The notes: generated by a model not told the origin, from the letters alone. A stretch of DNA of 64,000 bases from Lachnospiraceae bacterium A4 (GCA_000403215.2 KE159538.1:465342-529341); one strand, 5' to 3'. Shown: positions 26,545 through 36,800, counted from the stretch's first letter. A program made the numbers and translations.

Positions 26545-27858
26545 TTGGATACCCCCGGTGTCATACAATTCGTAATTCTTGTAGTACTTATTATTCTATC
26601 AGCTTTTTTCTCATCTGCTGAGACTGCCCTCACCACCATAAACAATGTCAAGGTGCGTGCTTTGGTCGATGAAAATCCGACAAGAAGGGTGCTCACACTT
26701 CAAAAGATTCTTGACAACAGAAGCAAGCTCATCAGCGCAATCCTAATTGGCAACAATGTTGTGAATATCAGCGCCTCCTCCCTTATGACCTCCCTTGTCA
26801 TACGTATATGGGGAAATTCCGCTGTCGGTATCGGTACTGGTATCTTGACGCTGCTGGTTCTGATTTTCGGTGAAATCGTCCCAAAAACATGGGCAATGTG
26901 CAACAATGAAAAGCTTTCCCTCGCCTACGCGAGAGTCATCTATCTGCTGATGCAGCTACTGACTCCTGTGATTTTTGTGATTGATAAAATCTCCGGACTT
27001 TTCCTTGGTTTCCTGCACATCGACCCGTCCGCCCGCGTCACAATGACAGAGACAGAGCTTAAAACATATGTGGATGTCAGCCACGAGGACGGCGTAATCG
27101 AGCAGGAGGAGAAGAAGCTCATCTACAACGTATTCGAGTTTGGTGACTCTGTTGCAAAAGATATCATGCTGCCGCGCATTGACATGACCACCATTGATGT
27201 CAATGCCTCCTATGAGGAACTCTTAACTCTGTTCCGTGAATCCATGTACTCCCGCATTCCTGTCTATGAAAATGAAGTGGATAACATGATAGGCATTGTG
27301 ATTGTAAAAGATTTTCTCCTCGTGGAAAACAAAGAAAATTTTAAGATTCGCGATATCCTTCGCGAAGTGTACTATACTTATGAATACAAAAAGACGGCGG
27401 ACCTGCTGCTTGAGATGCGTCTGATCACGACCAATGTCGCATTAGTTTTGAATGAATATGGCGCAACCGTCGGCATGATAACCGTAGAGGACCTGTTAGA
27501 AGAAATCGTCGGTGAAATCCGCGATGAATACGACGCTGATGAAGCGGAACTTTTCAAGAAAACCGGTGACTATGAATATGAGGTTGGCGGCAGCTTCAAA
27601 CTTGATGATATCAACGATGTTCTCGAAACGAAATTTGACTCTGAGGATTACGACTCCATCGGCGGTATTATGATCGAGCTTTTGGACCGTTTCCCATCGG
27701 AGGGCGAATTTGTTGTCACGCAGGACAATATCAAACTGACTGCCAAAAAGGTAGATAAAAACCGTATTGAAACCGTGACAATCCTGCTGCCTGAACCGGG
27801 AAAAGAGAGGCAGGACGAGTCGGAGGATACACCTATAGAATCGCATGAACCCTCATAA
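26545..27858 (+). CDS. CNNM/HlyC-CorC-type CBS membrane protein
   Basis: 437 residues. The N-terminal DUF21/CNNM membrane domain (ILSAFFSSAETALTTINNVK, then GEIVPKTWA) is followed by a cytosolic CBS pair (IMLPRIDMTTIDVNASYEEL, then VALVLNEYGATVGMITVEDL) and the CorC_HlyC C-terminal domain (YEVGGSFKLDDINDVL). Relatives are linked to Mg2+/Co2+ efflux; the 'hemolysin' label is historical. TTG start with GGAG about 10 bases upstream. Monocistronic, with its own promoter and terminator. Confidence 0.9.
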   Translation: MDTPGVIQFVILVVLIILSAFFSSAETALTTINNVKVRALVDENPTRRVLTLQKILDNRSKLISAILIGNNVVNISASSLMTSLVIRIWGNSAVGIGTGILTLLVLIFGEIVPKTWAMCNNEKLSLAYARVIYLLMQLLTPVIFVIDKISGLFLGFLHIDPSARVTMTETELKTYVDVSHEDGVIEQEEKKLIYNVFEFGDSVAKDIMLPRIDMTTIDVNASYEELLTLFRESMYSRIPVYENEVDNMIGIVIVKDFLLVENKENFKIRDILREVYYTYEYKKTADLLLEMRLITTNVALVLNEYGATVGMITVEDLLEEIVGEIRDEYDADEAELFKKTGDYEYEVGGSFKLDDINDVLETKFDSEDYDSIGGIMIELLDRFPSEGEFVVTQDNIKLTAKKVDKNRIETVTILLPEPGKERQDESEDTPIESHEPS

Positions 27859-27879
27859 AAGTTTCTTCCATATAATTCA

Positions 27880-27910
27880 AAGAGCAGGCGCCGCCTGCTC
27901 TTTTGATTTT
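27880..27910. terminator. terminator after the CNNM-type gene
   Basis: 10-bp stem AAGAGCAGGC (27880-27889), loop GCC, GCCTGCTCTT (27893-27902), then TTGATTTT. The A-rich 5' flank allows partial use on the other strand. Confidence 0.85.
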
Positions 27911-27921
27911 CATTTTCAATA

Positions 27922-30243
27922 TTACAAATCTGCATAGAACTTATATGTATCTGTGATCTCATCAGGAATCTGTTGTGTCACCTTCTGCAAGGTCTTGATT
28001 TTCAGTTCAAACTCCTGCTTCTTCTTCTGCGCATTCCGAAAACTCCTCGCCTGCGCTGCCTCATACGGTCTCTGGGCATTTAGTTTCATGCGAAGCTCTT
28101 TCTCAAACGGACAGTATGTCGCAAGAATTTCCCTTGCCACTTTGTTCATCTTCATTGACCCGTTTGCCTCATTTTTAATCCATGCTTCATAATCCTGCAA
28201 AAATGTCTCCCGTGAATTGTTCCTTGCCTTCTGAATCTGCAATTTTACCTTGTCGCGGGCATCATCAGACAAATCTCGGTTCTTTCTGTAAAACTGGATA
28301 TAGTCCATATATTCTGAGGTGAGCGACTTCACCTTGACATCGTTCCACGCCATTCCCTGTATACAGCGGCAAAGCTCCCAGCGGAACCGTCCAAACATTT
28401 TTACCATGAGTTCATCAAGATTTGAGCTTGTCATAATTGGGAAGCAAAAACGTCCCGGCGTGCCCTTATTCTTTCCCCCAATCTCCTGCCACATGGAGGC
28501 ATTCGTGCCAAACAGCGGAAACAGTATCACATCTGGATACACATTTTTCATAACGGTCTCATTGGTAATCTTACATTCTGCATTCGAGTAGATCACTTCT
28601 CGGTAAAATACTGAATAATCAAGCTTTACAAGACGCTCAACACTCTCGTTAATCTTCTTTTTGGTAACAAGCAGTTTATCCAGATATCCAAAAATCGCAT
28701 CTTTGTATAAAATTGGCATGTAGGACGATGGCTGTCCATAAATGGTGCGGGAATTGCTCATCTGCATGTTCATAATCTCATATTCCACGCGCCGGTTCAT
28801 GTCATTTAACAGCACCTTCTGCTCTTTCTCTGTAATCTCCCCCTGTTTTTTGAGAGACCGGAGATTCTCCGCATAATCTTCATCAAACTCACTCTTGGAC
28901 GGGTCGCGCTTGCCGTCATGAATCATGTCAAGCCACTCCATCATGGTGACTACTTGGCAGGGACCTTTGTTCTCCTCGGGCTCTATACTGCACAGAAAGC
29001 GCAAATGCTCTTCATCCAAAAGACGCTCATCCAACATACCAAAGTTCATAAAAAGTTCGACTGCCTTGGGCGGATGAATCAATCCTTCTTTGATTTTGCG
29101 GTAACAGCACAAATACAGCTTAAATACCAGCGGTGTGATTGTCTTTTTCGCCTTCTTGGTGTCGTCATCCACAGACATTCTGTCCGGCGCCTTCACCAAA
29201 AAGTCCACATTCCGCTTGAGCTTGAAGCCATCTTCATCACTGAACGAGGAGGCAAATTTGAGAATCTGGTCCATAGAACCCTTGAGAGACTCCATATCCC
29301 GCTTGATATCCGCCTCACGCTCCTCCTGGGAGCGCTCATCCACCACTGCCTTCTCCGATACCAGACCTTCCATTTTGCGCTTCATCAAATCCATATTGTA
29401 AATCGGCGCATTGACTGTCTGGCTCTCTAATTCTTTGTGCTGGAAAACAAACTCATCCACAATCCCGCGCAGCAGAATATGGATTTCCTCCGGAATTTCG
29501 TTCTTCTCCTTGATGCTAAGCGCTCTGTCACATATATGGTCAAACAGGTTGTTGCGCGGTCTCAGACACATCACACCCATGAGGGTCTTGATATACTCAG
29601 CCAGTTCGGCACAGTCCTCTAGCAGTGAGGTCACAAGCTCCCTGATCTCGCCGACCTGAAAAAATGCCATTTTCTCACTGTACGAAAAATAACTTTTATT
29701 TACAGACAGAGGGATTTTGGCGCCCTCCTCATAATATTCAATCTTATGTTCGTTGATTCCTTGTGTGTCCTCATATGGCTGAAGCTCCTCAAGCTCTTCA
29801 ATCCCTGTTGCCGGAACATTGTTATCCGCACAGATTCCTTTATACGCTTCATAGCTTCTCTGCAAAAATGAACACAGCCGTTCAGCGCGTTCAATGTAGC
29901 TTGACTTGATCCGGTACAGTTCAACAGCCGTCTTAAACTGGGACGAAACCATAATTGCGCGGTAGTCTGCATTCTTGGCAATAATATTTCGAATAGACGC
30001 TTCTCCCTGTACTGGAAGTGCATAGATTACGGAATCCTCCATAGCAGTGTACGTTGCGCTATACACTTGATTTTCCAAGGAATTAAGCGCCAGATAACTT
30101 CCCTGCGATTTCACAAGACGGATATTCTCTCCCTGCATAATCACCTTTCCAGATAAAACGATTCCAATCTGGGTAAGCGCGTCTCCCTCCTGAAAGATGA
30201 TTTCATCTTTACTCACCATATTTCTTCCATTCGTCTTTAGCAT
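27922..30243 (-). CDS. large protein with N-terminal cyclic-nucleotide-binding-like domain
   Basis: 773 residues. The first 110 look like a cNMP-binding beta-roll (IIFQEGDALTQIGIVLSGKVIMQGENIRLV). The phosphate-binding Glu/Arg cassette is not evident, so true nucleotide binding is unsure. There is no C-terminal helix-turn-helix of the Crp kind. The remaining 650 residues are helical and soluble, with no family I recognise. A conserved-looking core is KNKGTPGRFCFPIMTSSN...FGRFRWELCRCIQGMAWNDV, and the C-terminus is basic and Gln/Lys-rich. GGAGGGG precedes the ATG. Possibly a cytosolic sensor or scaffold. Confidence 0.75.
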   Translation of the reverse strand: MLKTNGRNMVSKDEIIFQEGDALTQIGIVLSGKVIMQGENIRLVKSQGSYLALNSLENQVYSATYTAMEDSVIYALPVQGEASIRNIIAKNADYRAIMVSSQFKTAVELYRIKSSYIERAERLCSFLQRSYEAYKGICADNNVPATGIEELEELQPYEDTQGINEHKIEYYEEGAKIPLSVNKSYFSYSEKMAFFQVGEIRELVTSLLEDCAELAEYIKTLMGVMCLRPRNNLFDHICDRALSIKEKNEIPEEIHILLRGIVDEFVFQHKELESQTVNAPIYNMDLMKRKMEGLVSEKAVVDERSQEEREADIKRDMESLKGSMDQILKFASSFSDEDGFKLKRNVDFLVKAPDRMSVDDDTKKAKKTITPLVFKLYLCCYRKIKEGLIHPPKAVELFMNFGMLDERLLDEEHLRFLCSIEPEENKGPCQVVTMMEWLDMIHDGKRDPSKSEFDEDYAENLRSLKKQGEITEKEQKVLLNDMNRRVEYEIMNMQMSNSRTIYGQPSSYMPILYKDAIFGYLDKLLVTKKKINESVERLVKLDYSVFYREVIYSNAECKITNETVMKNVYPDVILFPLFGTNASMWQEIGGKNKGTPGRFCFPIMTSSNLDELMVKMFGRFRWELCRCIQGMAWNDVKVKSLTSEYMDYIQFYRKNRDLSDDARDKVKLQIQKARNNSRETFLQDYEAWIKNEANGSMKMNKVAREILATYCPFEKELRMKLNAQRPYEAAQARSFRNAQKKKQEFELKIKTLQKVTQQIPDEITDTYKFYADL

Positions 30244-30295
30244 CTGTTCCCCTCCATTTTACTTTATTATGTCTTGATGTCTCAGTAAATTTTCA

Positions 30296-30964
30296 TCACA
30301 CAAGTGTGATCTGCTCAAGCTGGTCTGGAAAATTCCCAGTATTGCTGCATATACAAATCATATATCCCTCCAGAATACTGTACTGTTTTATACCTATTGT
30401 GCACCGCTGCTTCTGGTCAAATACAGAACAGTAATCCTTTGCAGTCACATACTGGCTGATTCCTGCGCCAATACCTCTACCGCTTAATTTTACTGCACTT
30501 TCCTTGGCTGTCCACATTCTGTAAAATTCCTGAGTCTGTCTATCTAAATCAGTCTCCCCCAACGCAAGGAGCCTGTTATATTCTTCCTCGTGATAAAATC
30601 TCTTTGCAAGAGAAATCTTCCAAGGTTTTATCTCCTGTAGATCTACGCCGACCGGCATGTTATCCACCGCGCACACCACCCAGTCTCCCGAGTGGGACAA
30701 TCCATAGTGAAACTCCTGATGCCCTGCGATATACGGTTTCCCATATGCTCCTTTTCCAATCTCCACCTGCTGCCATGTCTCCAAATCATATCCTGCCTGT
30801 AGAAATGCATAGCGGAGTAACAGCCCTGCAAAAATACTTCGCTCGCGTTCCCTGCCGCTTTTTAGCGCTGACACTTTCTGTCGTCTGTCCTTGTCAAGAA
30901 GTGAACGCAAGTTCCTTTCTTCTGAAGCTTGCAGCCTACAGGTTTTTGCTGCATATAATTTCAT
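30296..30964 (-). CDS. 4'-phosphopantetheinyl transferase (Sfp type)
   Basis: Transfers the phosphopantetheine arm from CoA to carrier proteins. 222 residues with the Sfp motifs: KPYIAGHQEFHYGLSHSGDW (near residue 75), PVGVDLQEI (near 104, Mg-binding Asp) and FYRMWTAKESAVKLSGRGIG (near 147, Glu/Lys). A separate AcpS is expected elsewhere for fatty-acid ACP; no peptide or polyketide synthase is in the window. GAGG is 4 bases before the ATG. Confidence 0.9.
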   Translation of the reverse strand: MKLYAAKTCRLQASEERNLRSLLDKDRRQKVSALKSGRERERSIFAGLLLRYAFLQAGYDLETWQQVEIGKGAYGKPYIAGHQEFHYGLSHSGDWVVCAVDNMPVGVDLQEIKPWKISLAKRFYHEEEYNRLLALGETDLDRQTQEFYRMWTAKESAVKLSGRGIGAGISQYVTAKDYCSVFDQKQRCTIGIKQYSILEGYMICICSNTGNFPDQLEQITLV

Positions 30965-30980
30965 TTTTCCTCTGAAACAC

Positions 30981-31005
30981 TACCCCGGCAGCGAGTGCCG
31001 GGGTA
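30981..31005. terminator. hairpin between the chemotaxis receptor and phosphopantetheinyl transferase genes
   Basis: 10-bp stem TACCCCGGCA (30981-30990), loop GCGAG, TGCCGGGGTA (30996-31005). The T-tail on the minus strand is weak (GTGTTTC), so it may only partly stop transcription before the transferase gene. Confidence 0.6.
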
Positions 31006-31027
31006 AAATAGAATACCTTATTTTGTC

Positions 31028-32806
31028 TTAATATTTGCCAAAATCCGAATCCAGTGAGATAATACTCTCATTATCAACATAATCACTGCTATCAGACGAC
31101 ATCGAATCAAAATCAGAGTTTCTGCCTTTTCCAGCAAGGAGTTTGTACTTGCCAACTGCATTTTGAAGCTGTCCTGCAAGGCTGGAAAGCTCTGCACTTG
31201 CAGCCGCACACTGTTCAGAAGTTGCTGAGTTTGTCTGTACAACATCTGCAATCTGTGTAATACCTGCATTGACCTGTCCAACAGAGCTTGCCTGATTTAC
31301 AGACGCCTCTGCGATATTGCTCACGATAGATGCAATATTTTCAACAGATTCTAAGATTTCCTCAAGCGCTGCTGCGGTTTCTACCGCAAGTTTCGAACCA
31401 ACCTCTACTTTCTTGATAGAATCCTCGATCATCACAGCAGAGTCCTTTGCCGCCTCAGCGGACTTGTTTGCAAGGCTTCGAACTTCATCTGCAACCACTG
31501 CGAAGCCTTTGCCATGTACACCCGCGCGGGCAGCTTCCACAGAAGCATTCAGTGCAAGAATATTGGTCTGGAAGGAAATATCGTCGATGACCTTCATGAT
31601 CTTTGAGATATTCTCTGAGGACTCATTGATATCCTGCATCGCTGCAATCATCTGCTTCATCTGCTCATTGCCGCGGATTGCGCCGTCTTTTGTATTCTGT
31701 ACAAGCTCATTTGCCTTGTTTGCATCATCTGCATTGACTTTGGCGCCATTTGCAATCTCCTCGATGGAAACTGTAATCTCCTCGATGGCGCTTGCCTGCT
31801 GTGTCGTACCCTGTGCCAGCGAGTTGCTCGCGCTTGCGACTTCGTTTGCGCCTGATGTCATTCTTGCAGCCGCATCACGGATTGTAGACAGGTTTCTGTT
31901 GTTGTCACGAAGCATCTTCACGATTGCTGTACCGAGTGTGTCATCGTCACTTGCCTTCTTGTAAGTTGCTGTCAGATCACCCTCTGCAACCTGCTCTGTA
32001 ATATGCACCTGCTCTCCGATTGTCTTGATCATCATTTTAAAATCTTCTGCCAGATCGCCAAGCTCGTCATTGGTTGTTCTATTGATGTGGACATTGATAT
32101 CACCCTTTGCCATTTTCTTAGCAACTTCTGAGAGTGCATTGAGCGGATACTGGATCCTTCTCTTTGTCACAACAGTTGCAAAGAAGATACAGAGGATATA
32201 GATCAAAACCGCTATCGCAACGATAAAGGTCTGTCTGTGAGAAATATAGTCTTTAATTGTTTCTCTGTCCTTTGTCGCGCAGATCATTCCGACAATCTTA
32301 TTCGTGGAGTCTGTAACCGGAACATAGAATCCATAATAGAGATTTCCGTCAATCACGAAATCATCCCTGTGATACGTATTTCCTGCGTTTAAAACTTCTG
32401 CTGCAACCTTCGCGTCTGCTTTGGTGCCGACAATAGGATTTCCCTGCGCGTCCTTGATGGTTGTCGCACGCCGAACGTCGCCAAAGAATAAAGTAATCTG
32501 CGCTTCGTTTTCCGCCGCATAATTGTCAACCAGCGCACCCATCTCCTGAGAGAGATTTACATCACCTTTATATAAATCATCCCCCTGCATGGAGTATTCT
32601 CCCGACGACACTCCGTCAAGAGCAAGCATCGTACCTCTTGCCAGCGCTTCCAGCGTCTTAAAGGTCTCGGATTCCATACCCTGCCTGAGCGTCAGTGTTG
32701 AAACTGTTACAATAACAATGCACGCCATCATCATTGGCAGCGATACCAGTGAAATCACCAGCCATTTAATACTAAATCTGCGACCCGTTTTGTTTTGTTC
32801 GTTCAT
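31028..32806 (-). CDS. methyl-accepting chemotaxis protein
   Basis: 592 residues. One helix near the N-terminus ([20 protein letters not shown]), an extracytoplasmic sensory (Cache-like) domain of about 150 residues, and a second helix ([20 protein letters not shown]) are followed by HAMP and a long cytoplasmic signalling hairpin. The hairpin tip reads [20 protein letters not shown]. The start at 32806 has AAAGGAAG upstream. It has its own promoter. Ligand unknown; no che or flagellar genes are in the window. Confidence 0.93.
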   Translation of the reverse strand: MNEQNKTGRRFSIKWLVISLVSLPMMMACIVIVTVSTLTLRQGMESETFKTLEALARGTMLALDGVSSGEYSMQGDDLYKGDVNLSQEMGALVDNYAAENEAQITLFFGDVRRATTIKDAQGNPIVGTKADAKVAAEVLNAGNTYHRDDFVIDGNLYYGFYVPVTDSTNKIVGMICATKDRETIKDYISHRQTFIVAIAVLIYILCIFFATVVTKRRIQYPLNALSEVAKKMAKGDINVHINRTTNDELGDLAEDFKMMIKTIGEQVHITEQVAEGDLTATYKKASDDDTLGTAIVKMLRDNNRNLSTIRDAAARMTSGANEVASASNSLAQGTTQQASAIEEITVSIEEIANGAKVNADDANKANELVQNTKDGAIRGNEQMKQMIAAMQDINESSENISKIMKVIDDISFQTNILALNASVEAARAGVHGKGFAVVADEVRSLANKSAEAAKDSAVMIEDSIKKVEVGSKLAVETAAALEEILESVENIASIVSNIAEASVNQASSVGQVNAGITQIADVVQTNSATSEQCAAASAELSSLAGQLQNAVGKYKLLAGKGRNSDFDSMSSDSSDYVDNESIISLDSDFGKY

Positions 32807-32895
32807 AAGTAACTTCCTTTCACACAATAGTCTATTAATATTTTTAAAGGCAGCCGTTGAGAATTTTTCTAAACTGCCCCAACTGCTTAATCTCT

Positions 32896-32924
32896 ATTTT
32901 AAATTGTTTCTCCGATTAAGTCAA
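32896..32924 (-). promoter_or_regulatory. promoter of the chemotaxis receptor gene
   Basis: Minus strand TTGACT (32924-32919), 17-base spacer, TAAAAT (32901-32896). It looks like sigma-A and not the motility sigma-D type. Confidence 0.75.
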
Positions 32925-32978
32925 TAGTATATATTGTCCGCAAGTTACTTTTTTTACTGGAAGGTTCCTTCTAAACGT

Positions 32979-33761
32979 TTAAAAGGCCAAATATTTTTTC
33001 ATAGTACGCAGTGCATTCTTTTCCAGACGGGACACCTGCGCCTGAGAAATGCCGATATATTCGGCAACTTCCATCTGCGTCTTTCCCTCAAAAAACCGCA
33101 GATGAATAATTTCATACTCCCTCTCCTCGAGTCTTTTCATCGCCTCACTTAGAGAAATATTCTCAACCCAGTTCTCCTCTTTGCATTTCTTATCGCTGAT
33201 CTGGTCCATCACATAGAGGGTGTCGCCGCCTTCGGTATAGACTGGTTCATATAAGCTCATGGGATTCTGAATCGCGTCAAGGGCATAGACGATATCCTCC
33301 TTGGGAATGCCGATCTCCTCCGAAATCTCCATGATTGTCGGCTCGCGCAGATTTTTCTTGGTAAGATTTTCCTTTGCATAGATTGCTTTGTACGCCGTAT
33401 CCTTGAGCGAGCGGCTCACGCGGATCGGGTTGCTGGAATCCCTAAGAAAGCGCCGGATTTCACCGATAATCATAGGGACTGCATAGGTTGAGAACTTCAC
33501 GTCAAGACTGGAATCAAAATTATCGATTGCCTTGATGAGCCCGATACATCCGATCTGGAACAGATCATCGACATTTTCATTGGACTGTGAGAAGCGCTTG
33601 ATCACGCTCAGCACCAGTCTTAGATTGCCTCTGATATACTCCTCCCGCGCCTGCATATCGCCCTGCTCTATCTTCTCAAAGAGAGCCTGTTTCTCTTCAT
33701 TTTTTAAAATGGGAAGCTTTGCCGTATTTACACCACATATTTCAACTTTTCCAAGTGCCAT
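32979..33761 (-). CDS. sigG: late forespore sigma factor SigG
   Basis: RNA polymerase sigma factor of the engulfed forespore. 260 residues. The N-terminus VEICGVNTAKLPIL is the SigG-specific segment. Region 2 (VDDLFQIGCIGLIKAIDNFD, then FSTYAVPMIIGEIRRFLRDS), region 3 and region 4 (KTQMEVAEYIGISQAQVSRLEK) are complete. GGAGGAGG precedes the ATG. It directly follows sigE, the usual spoIIGA-sigE-sigG order; a dedicated SigF/SigG promoter in the 91-base gap was not clear. Confidence 0.95.
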   Translation of the reverse strand: MALGKVEICGVNTAKLPILKNEEKQALFEKIEQGDMQAREEYIRGNLRLVLSVIKRFSQSNENVDDLFQIGCIGLIKAIDNFDSSLDVKFSTYAVPMIIGEIRRFLRDSSNPIRVSRSLKDTAYKAIYAKENLTKKNLREPTIMEISEEIGIPKEDIVYALDAIQNPMSLYEPVYTEGGDTLYVMDQISDKKCKEENWVENISLSEAMKRLEEREYEIIHLRFFEGKTQMEVAEYIGISQAQVSRLEKNALRTMKKYLAF

Positions 33762-33852
33762 ATTTATTCCTCCTCCAATTTACTATGCCTTATAAACAAA
33801 ACTCATCTATAGGACATATGTACAAGGATATAAATACGACTGTTATCCCAAT

Positions 33853-34581
33853 CTAGCTCACCATTTCCTTCTTGAGCCGCTTCATGATTTTCTTTTCAAG
33901 ACGCGAGATATACGACTGTGAGATCCCCAGATAATCCGCGACCTCCTTCTGTGTCATCTCCATGTCGTCCGGGTTGTTCAGACCGAATCTCAGCATGATA
34001 ATCGTCCGCTCCCTGTCGCCCAGCTTTGAGATCGCCCGCTTTAGCTGGCTGCGCTCTACCTCAGTCTCCAAATCTTTATAAATCACGTCCTCATCTGTGC
34101 CAAGGATATCTGACAATAACAGCTCATTGCCGTCCCAGTCCACATTCAGGGGTTCATCAATTGACACCTCCAGCTTGGTCTTATTATTTCTTCTCAGGTA
34201 CATCAAAATCTCATTCTCGATGCAGCGTGAGGCATAGGTTGCAAGTTTGATATTTTTGCTGCGGTTAAAGGTATTGATCGCCTTAATCAGCCCAATCGTG
34301 CCAATTGAAATCAAATCCTCAACCCCCACGCCGGTATTGTCAAACTTCTTGGCAATGTACACGACAAGCCTTAGATTGTGTTCAATGAGCAGTGCTCTTG
34401 CCTCATTTGCATGTTCTGTCTCCAGCCCGCTGATCGCCCGGTCTTCCTCTTCACTCTCCAATGGAGGAGGAAGCACCTCAGAGCCGCCGATATAGTGTAT
34501 TTCATTTCCCACTGCGTTTTTCAGACTATTTTTCCCAAACGACAGCCTCATCTTTCCCGGTAAATACAGCTTTAATATCAT
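33853..34581 (-). CDS. sigE: mother-cell sigma factor SigE (pro-form)
   Basis: First mother-cell sigma factor of sporulation. About 242 residues with a pro-sequence, [20 protein letters not shown], before the conserved [14 protein letters not shown], the region near which SpoIIGA cuts to activate it. Region 2 ([20 protein letters not shown]) and region 4 ([20 protein letters not shown]) are intact. I chose the start at 34581, where GGAGG is 9 bases upstream. The longer reading from 34614 overlaps the spoIIGA stop without a site. Confidence 0.95.
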   Translation of the reverse strand: MILKLYLPGKMRLSFGKNSLKNAVGNEIHYIGGSEVLPPPLESEEEDRAISGLETEHANEARALLIEHNLRLVVYIAKKFDNTGVGVEDLISIGTIGLIKAINTFNRSKNIKLATYASRCIENEILMYLRRNNKTKLEVSIDEPLNVDWDGNELLLSDILGTDEDVIYKDLETEVERSQLKRAISKLGDRERTIIMLRFGLNNPDDMEMTQKEVADYLGISQSYISRLEKKIMKRLKKEMVS

Positions 34582-34613
34582 TATAAATATCCTCCATCCA
34601 TTCACAATATCCA

Positions 34614-35420
34614 TTATCCAATCAGGCTATGGTTCAGAATCATCTGGAAGTCACCATTTTTTGATAATTTTCCTTTATAGAGTGCAATGACAGCCCCCTT
34701 TTTTACCACCTGTTCTTTCTCCTTTTGAATGATCATTTCGTCCACTACAAGCCCCTCCAAAAGCCCATGCTCGTTCCCAACGCTCCGGTAGGGGATAATC
34801 TTATACTTCTCCGGATACTTTTCCAGCCATTTCTTTGTCTCTTCTGTCTCCTCCACCACACTCACCGGTTTGCCCGTCACAGGGTCTGTCAAAAGATTTC
34901 CTGTGTCAAACAGTGCCCTGTATACTGCATGCTCACCCTGTTCTGTCAGTGTGACCTTGTAGATTTGCTTCACCTCTGCCCATTTTCTGTACGCAAGGAT
35001 AAAAACTACAATGACTGCAATCACTGCGATCACGACCATGCGTGCCAAACGCTCTCCCATCAGCCTGCCTGCACACTCCGTCAGCTTCCCGTAAGCAAAC
35101 TCCATGCCGTGAAGGTATATGATGCCCATAACCAGCCTCTGATATGAGGGCTTTCTCTTCCACGAATGCTGCATACACAAGAGCAGCATTCCTACGTCCA
35201 GCAGAAGCACCAGCAGAATATAACCGATGCCGTAGCCAATGCCCAGAACCAGAATCAGCACAGCCCCGACGCCGCCAGCAAAAGATGCCATAAGCAGTCT
35301 GGCAGGCACAAGTCTTTCTTTCAAAAGCAGCTGCGTCAACAGCAGCAACTGTATATTCATCAGAACATTTTGTGCCAGAAAAATGTCAATGTATACCTCA
35401 TAAATTCGTATCACCTCCAT
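34614..35420 (-). CDS. spoIIGA: sigma-E processing peptidase SpoIIGA
   Basis: Membrane aspartic protease that cuts pro-SigE after a forespore signal. 268 residues: about five N-terminal membrane helices, then a cytosolic domain whose [18 protein letters not shown] (residues 169-186) holds the catalytic Asp-Thr-Gly. The annotated ATG carries GGAGGTGAT right behind it. An ATT codon 8 bases after that site (35405, product beginning near IYEVYIDIF) fits the family's usual N-terminus better, so the start is uncertain. It lies just upstream of sigE. Confidence 0.93.
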   Translation of the reverse strand: MEVIRIYEVYIDIFLAQNVLMNIQLLLLTQLLLKERLVPARLLMASFAGGVGAVLILVLGIGYGIGYILLVLLLDVGMLLLCMQHSWKRKPSYQRLVMGIIYLHGMEFAYGKLTECAGRLMGERLARMVVIAVIAVIVVFILAYRKWAEVKQIYKVTLTEQGEHAVYRALFDTGNLLTDPVTGKPVSVVEETEETKKWLEKYPEKYKIIPYRSVGNEHGLLEGLVVDEMIIQKEKEQVVKKGAVIALYKGKLSKNGDFQMILNHSLIG

Positions 35421-35452
35421 CTGGCTGCTTTCTTCCTTGTGCGCCTGTGCCC

Positions 35453-35518
35453 ATTATACAAAAAAATCCCATGCTTTTTTGTCAAAGCATGGGACAAAAT
35501 ATAATTTATTTTTCGACT
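35453..35518 (-). promoter_or_regulatory. candidate Spo0A-type promoter of spoIIGA-sigE
   Basis: Minus strand TTGACA (35485-35480) and TATAAT (35458-35453), each perfect but 21 bases apart. The Bacillus spoIIG promoter is also sigma-A with an abnormally long spacer and needs Spo0A. A 0A-box-like AGTCGAA (35518-35512, consensus TGTCGAA) lies upstream. The whole element overlaps the ftsZ terminator stem. Confidence 0.6.
35460..35495 (-). terminator. ftsZ terminator
   Basis: 11-bp stem TCCCATGCTTT (35467-35477), loop of six, AAAGCATGGGA (35484-35494), and seven T on the minus strand. It shares its bases with the spoIIG promoter described above. Confidence 0.9.
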
Positions 35519-35542
35519 TTTTATGAACGAATATCATATTTG

Positions 35543-36727
35543 TTATCTCTTTAAGAAATTCGGGATATTCAAGGTCTGCTCCTTCACATTGCTTCTCAAA
35601 TCCGCAATCGGTCTGGGCGGAACAGGCTGCTGCGGTACTTGTCCAGCGGGCTGCTTCATATTGAGATTTGGCGTTCCCTGCGGTCTGGGACGAACAGGCT
35701 GGTTTGGCGCGACACTGGGCTTCACTGAGAAATTACTGTTGATTCTGCCCATGGTATTCATTGGATTATTGTTGGTATTCTCAACAATTCCTGTCGCAAT
35801 CACTGTGACAGTACACGAATCTGTCATGTCCTCATTGTACATCGCACCGAAAATAACATTGATATCCTCACCGGCAAGCTCCTGTACATAGCTTGCTGCA
35901 TCATTTGCATCAAAGATAGAGATATCACCTGAGATATTGAGAATCACATCCGTCGCGCCGCTGAGGGTTGTCTCCAAAAGCGGCGAATCGACTGCCATCT
36001 TGATCGCCTCTGCTGCCTTGTCCTCCCCCTTGCCATATCCGATGCCGATATGCGCGATGCCTTTTTCCTTCATGACTGTCTGCACATCTGCAAAGTCAAG
36101 GTTAATGACAGACGGTACGTTGATCAGGTCCGTGATTCCCTGTACAGACTGCTGTAATACCTCATCTGCCTTCTTGAGCGCATCCGGCATGGTTGTCCGC
36201 CGATCGACGATCTCAAGCAGCTTGTCATTTGGAATGACAATCAAGGTATCCACATGCTCCTTGAGCTTCTCAATCCCCATCAGCGCGTTTGTCATACGCG
36301 TCCGCGCTTCAAACTTAAACGGTTTTGTGACAACACCAACCGTGAGGATTCCCATCTCCTTTGCGATCGCTGCCACAATCGGCGCCGCACCGGTTCCAGT
36401 ACCGCCGCCCATTCCACACGTGACAAATACCATGTCCGCACCTTTTAGTGATTCCTTTATATCTTCGGAACTTTCCTCCGCTGCCTTCTCACCCACTTCG
36501 GGCTTTGCGCCCGCACCGAGTCCTTTTGTCAGTTTCTCCCCGATCTGCAAAAGCTTTGGAGCCTTGCAGAGCTGCAATGCCTGCTTATCAGTATTAACCC
36601 CTATAAACTCAACACCTGTAATCGTCTCATCTATCATTCGGTTCACGGCATTATTACCCGCGCCGCCTACGCCTACAACTATTATCCTTGCCGCTGCATC
36701 TGTTTCATTTGATCTAATCTCGAGCAA
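35543..36727 (-). CDS. ftsZ: cell division protein FtsZ
   Basis: Tubulin-like GTPase that builds the division ring. 394 residues: nucleotide-binding [17 protein letters not shown], the tubulin signature [13 protein letters not shown] (near residue 105) and [12 protein letters not shown] variable Pro/Gln linker is followed by the C-terminal peptide [10 protein letters not shown], which docks FtsA, SepF or others. I prefer the TTG at 36727: AAGGAGG is 8 bases before it and the product then begins MLEIRSNE, as in relatives. The ATG at 36745 has no site. Own promoter just upstream. Confidence 0.97.
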   Translation of the reverse strand: MLEIRSNETDAAARIIVVGVGGAGNNAVNRMIDETITGVEFIGVNTDKQALQLCKAPKLLQIGEKLTKGLGAGAKPEVGEKAAEESSEDIKESLKGADMVFVTCGMGGGTGTGAAPIVAAIAKEMGILTVGVVTKPFKFEARTRMTNALMGIEKLKEHVDTLIVIPNDKLLEIVDRRTTMPDALKKADEVLQQSVQGITDLINVPSVINLDFADVQTVMKEKGIAHIGIGYGKGEDKAAEAIKMAVDSPLLETTLSGATDVILNISGDISIFDANDAASYVQELAGEDINVIFGAMYNEDMTDSCTVTVIATGIVENTNNNPMNTMGRINSNFSVKPSVAPNQPVRPRPQGTPNLNMKQPAGQVPQQPVPPRPIADLRSNVKEQTLNIPNFLKR

Positions 36728-36771
36728 GTTTCCTTCCTCCTTCATAATTCCTATTAAATTCCATCTAACTT

Positions 36772-36800
36772 ATCATATAATTTTTTGGGCAATTAATCAA
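36772..36800 (-). promoter_or_regulatory. promoter of ftsZ
   Basis: Minus strand TTGATT (36800-36795), 17-base spacer, TATGAT (36777-36772), in the gap after ftsQ. It allows ftsZ to be made independently of the dcw operon. Confidence 0.7.

Noticed and set aside
33762..33852. SigF/SigG-type promoter before sigG
   Set aside because: Fragments such as GTATT and CATATG occur, but no pair has the right spacing.
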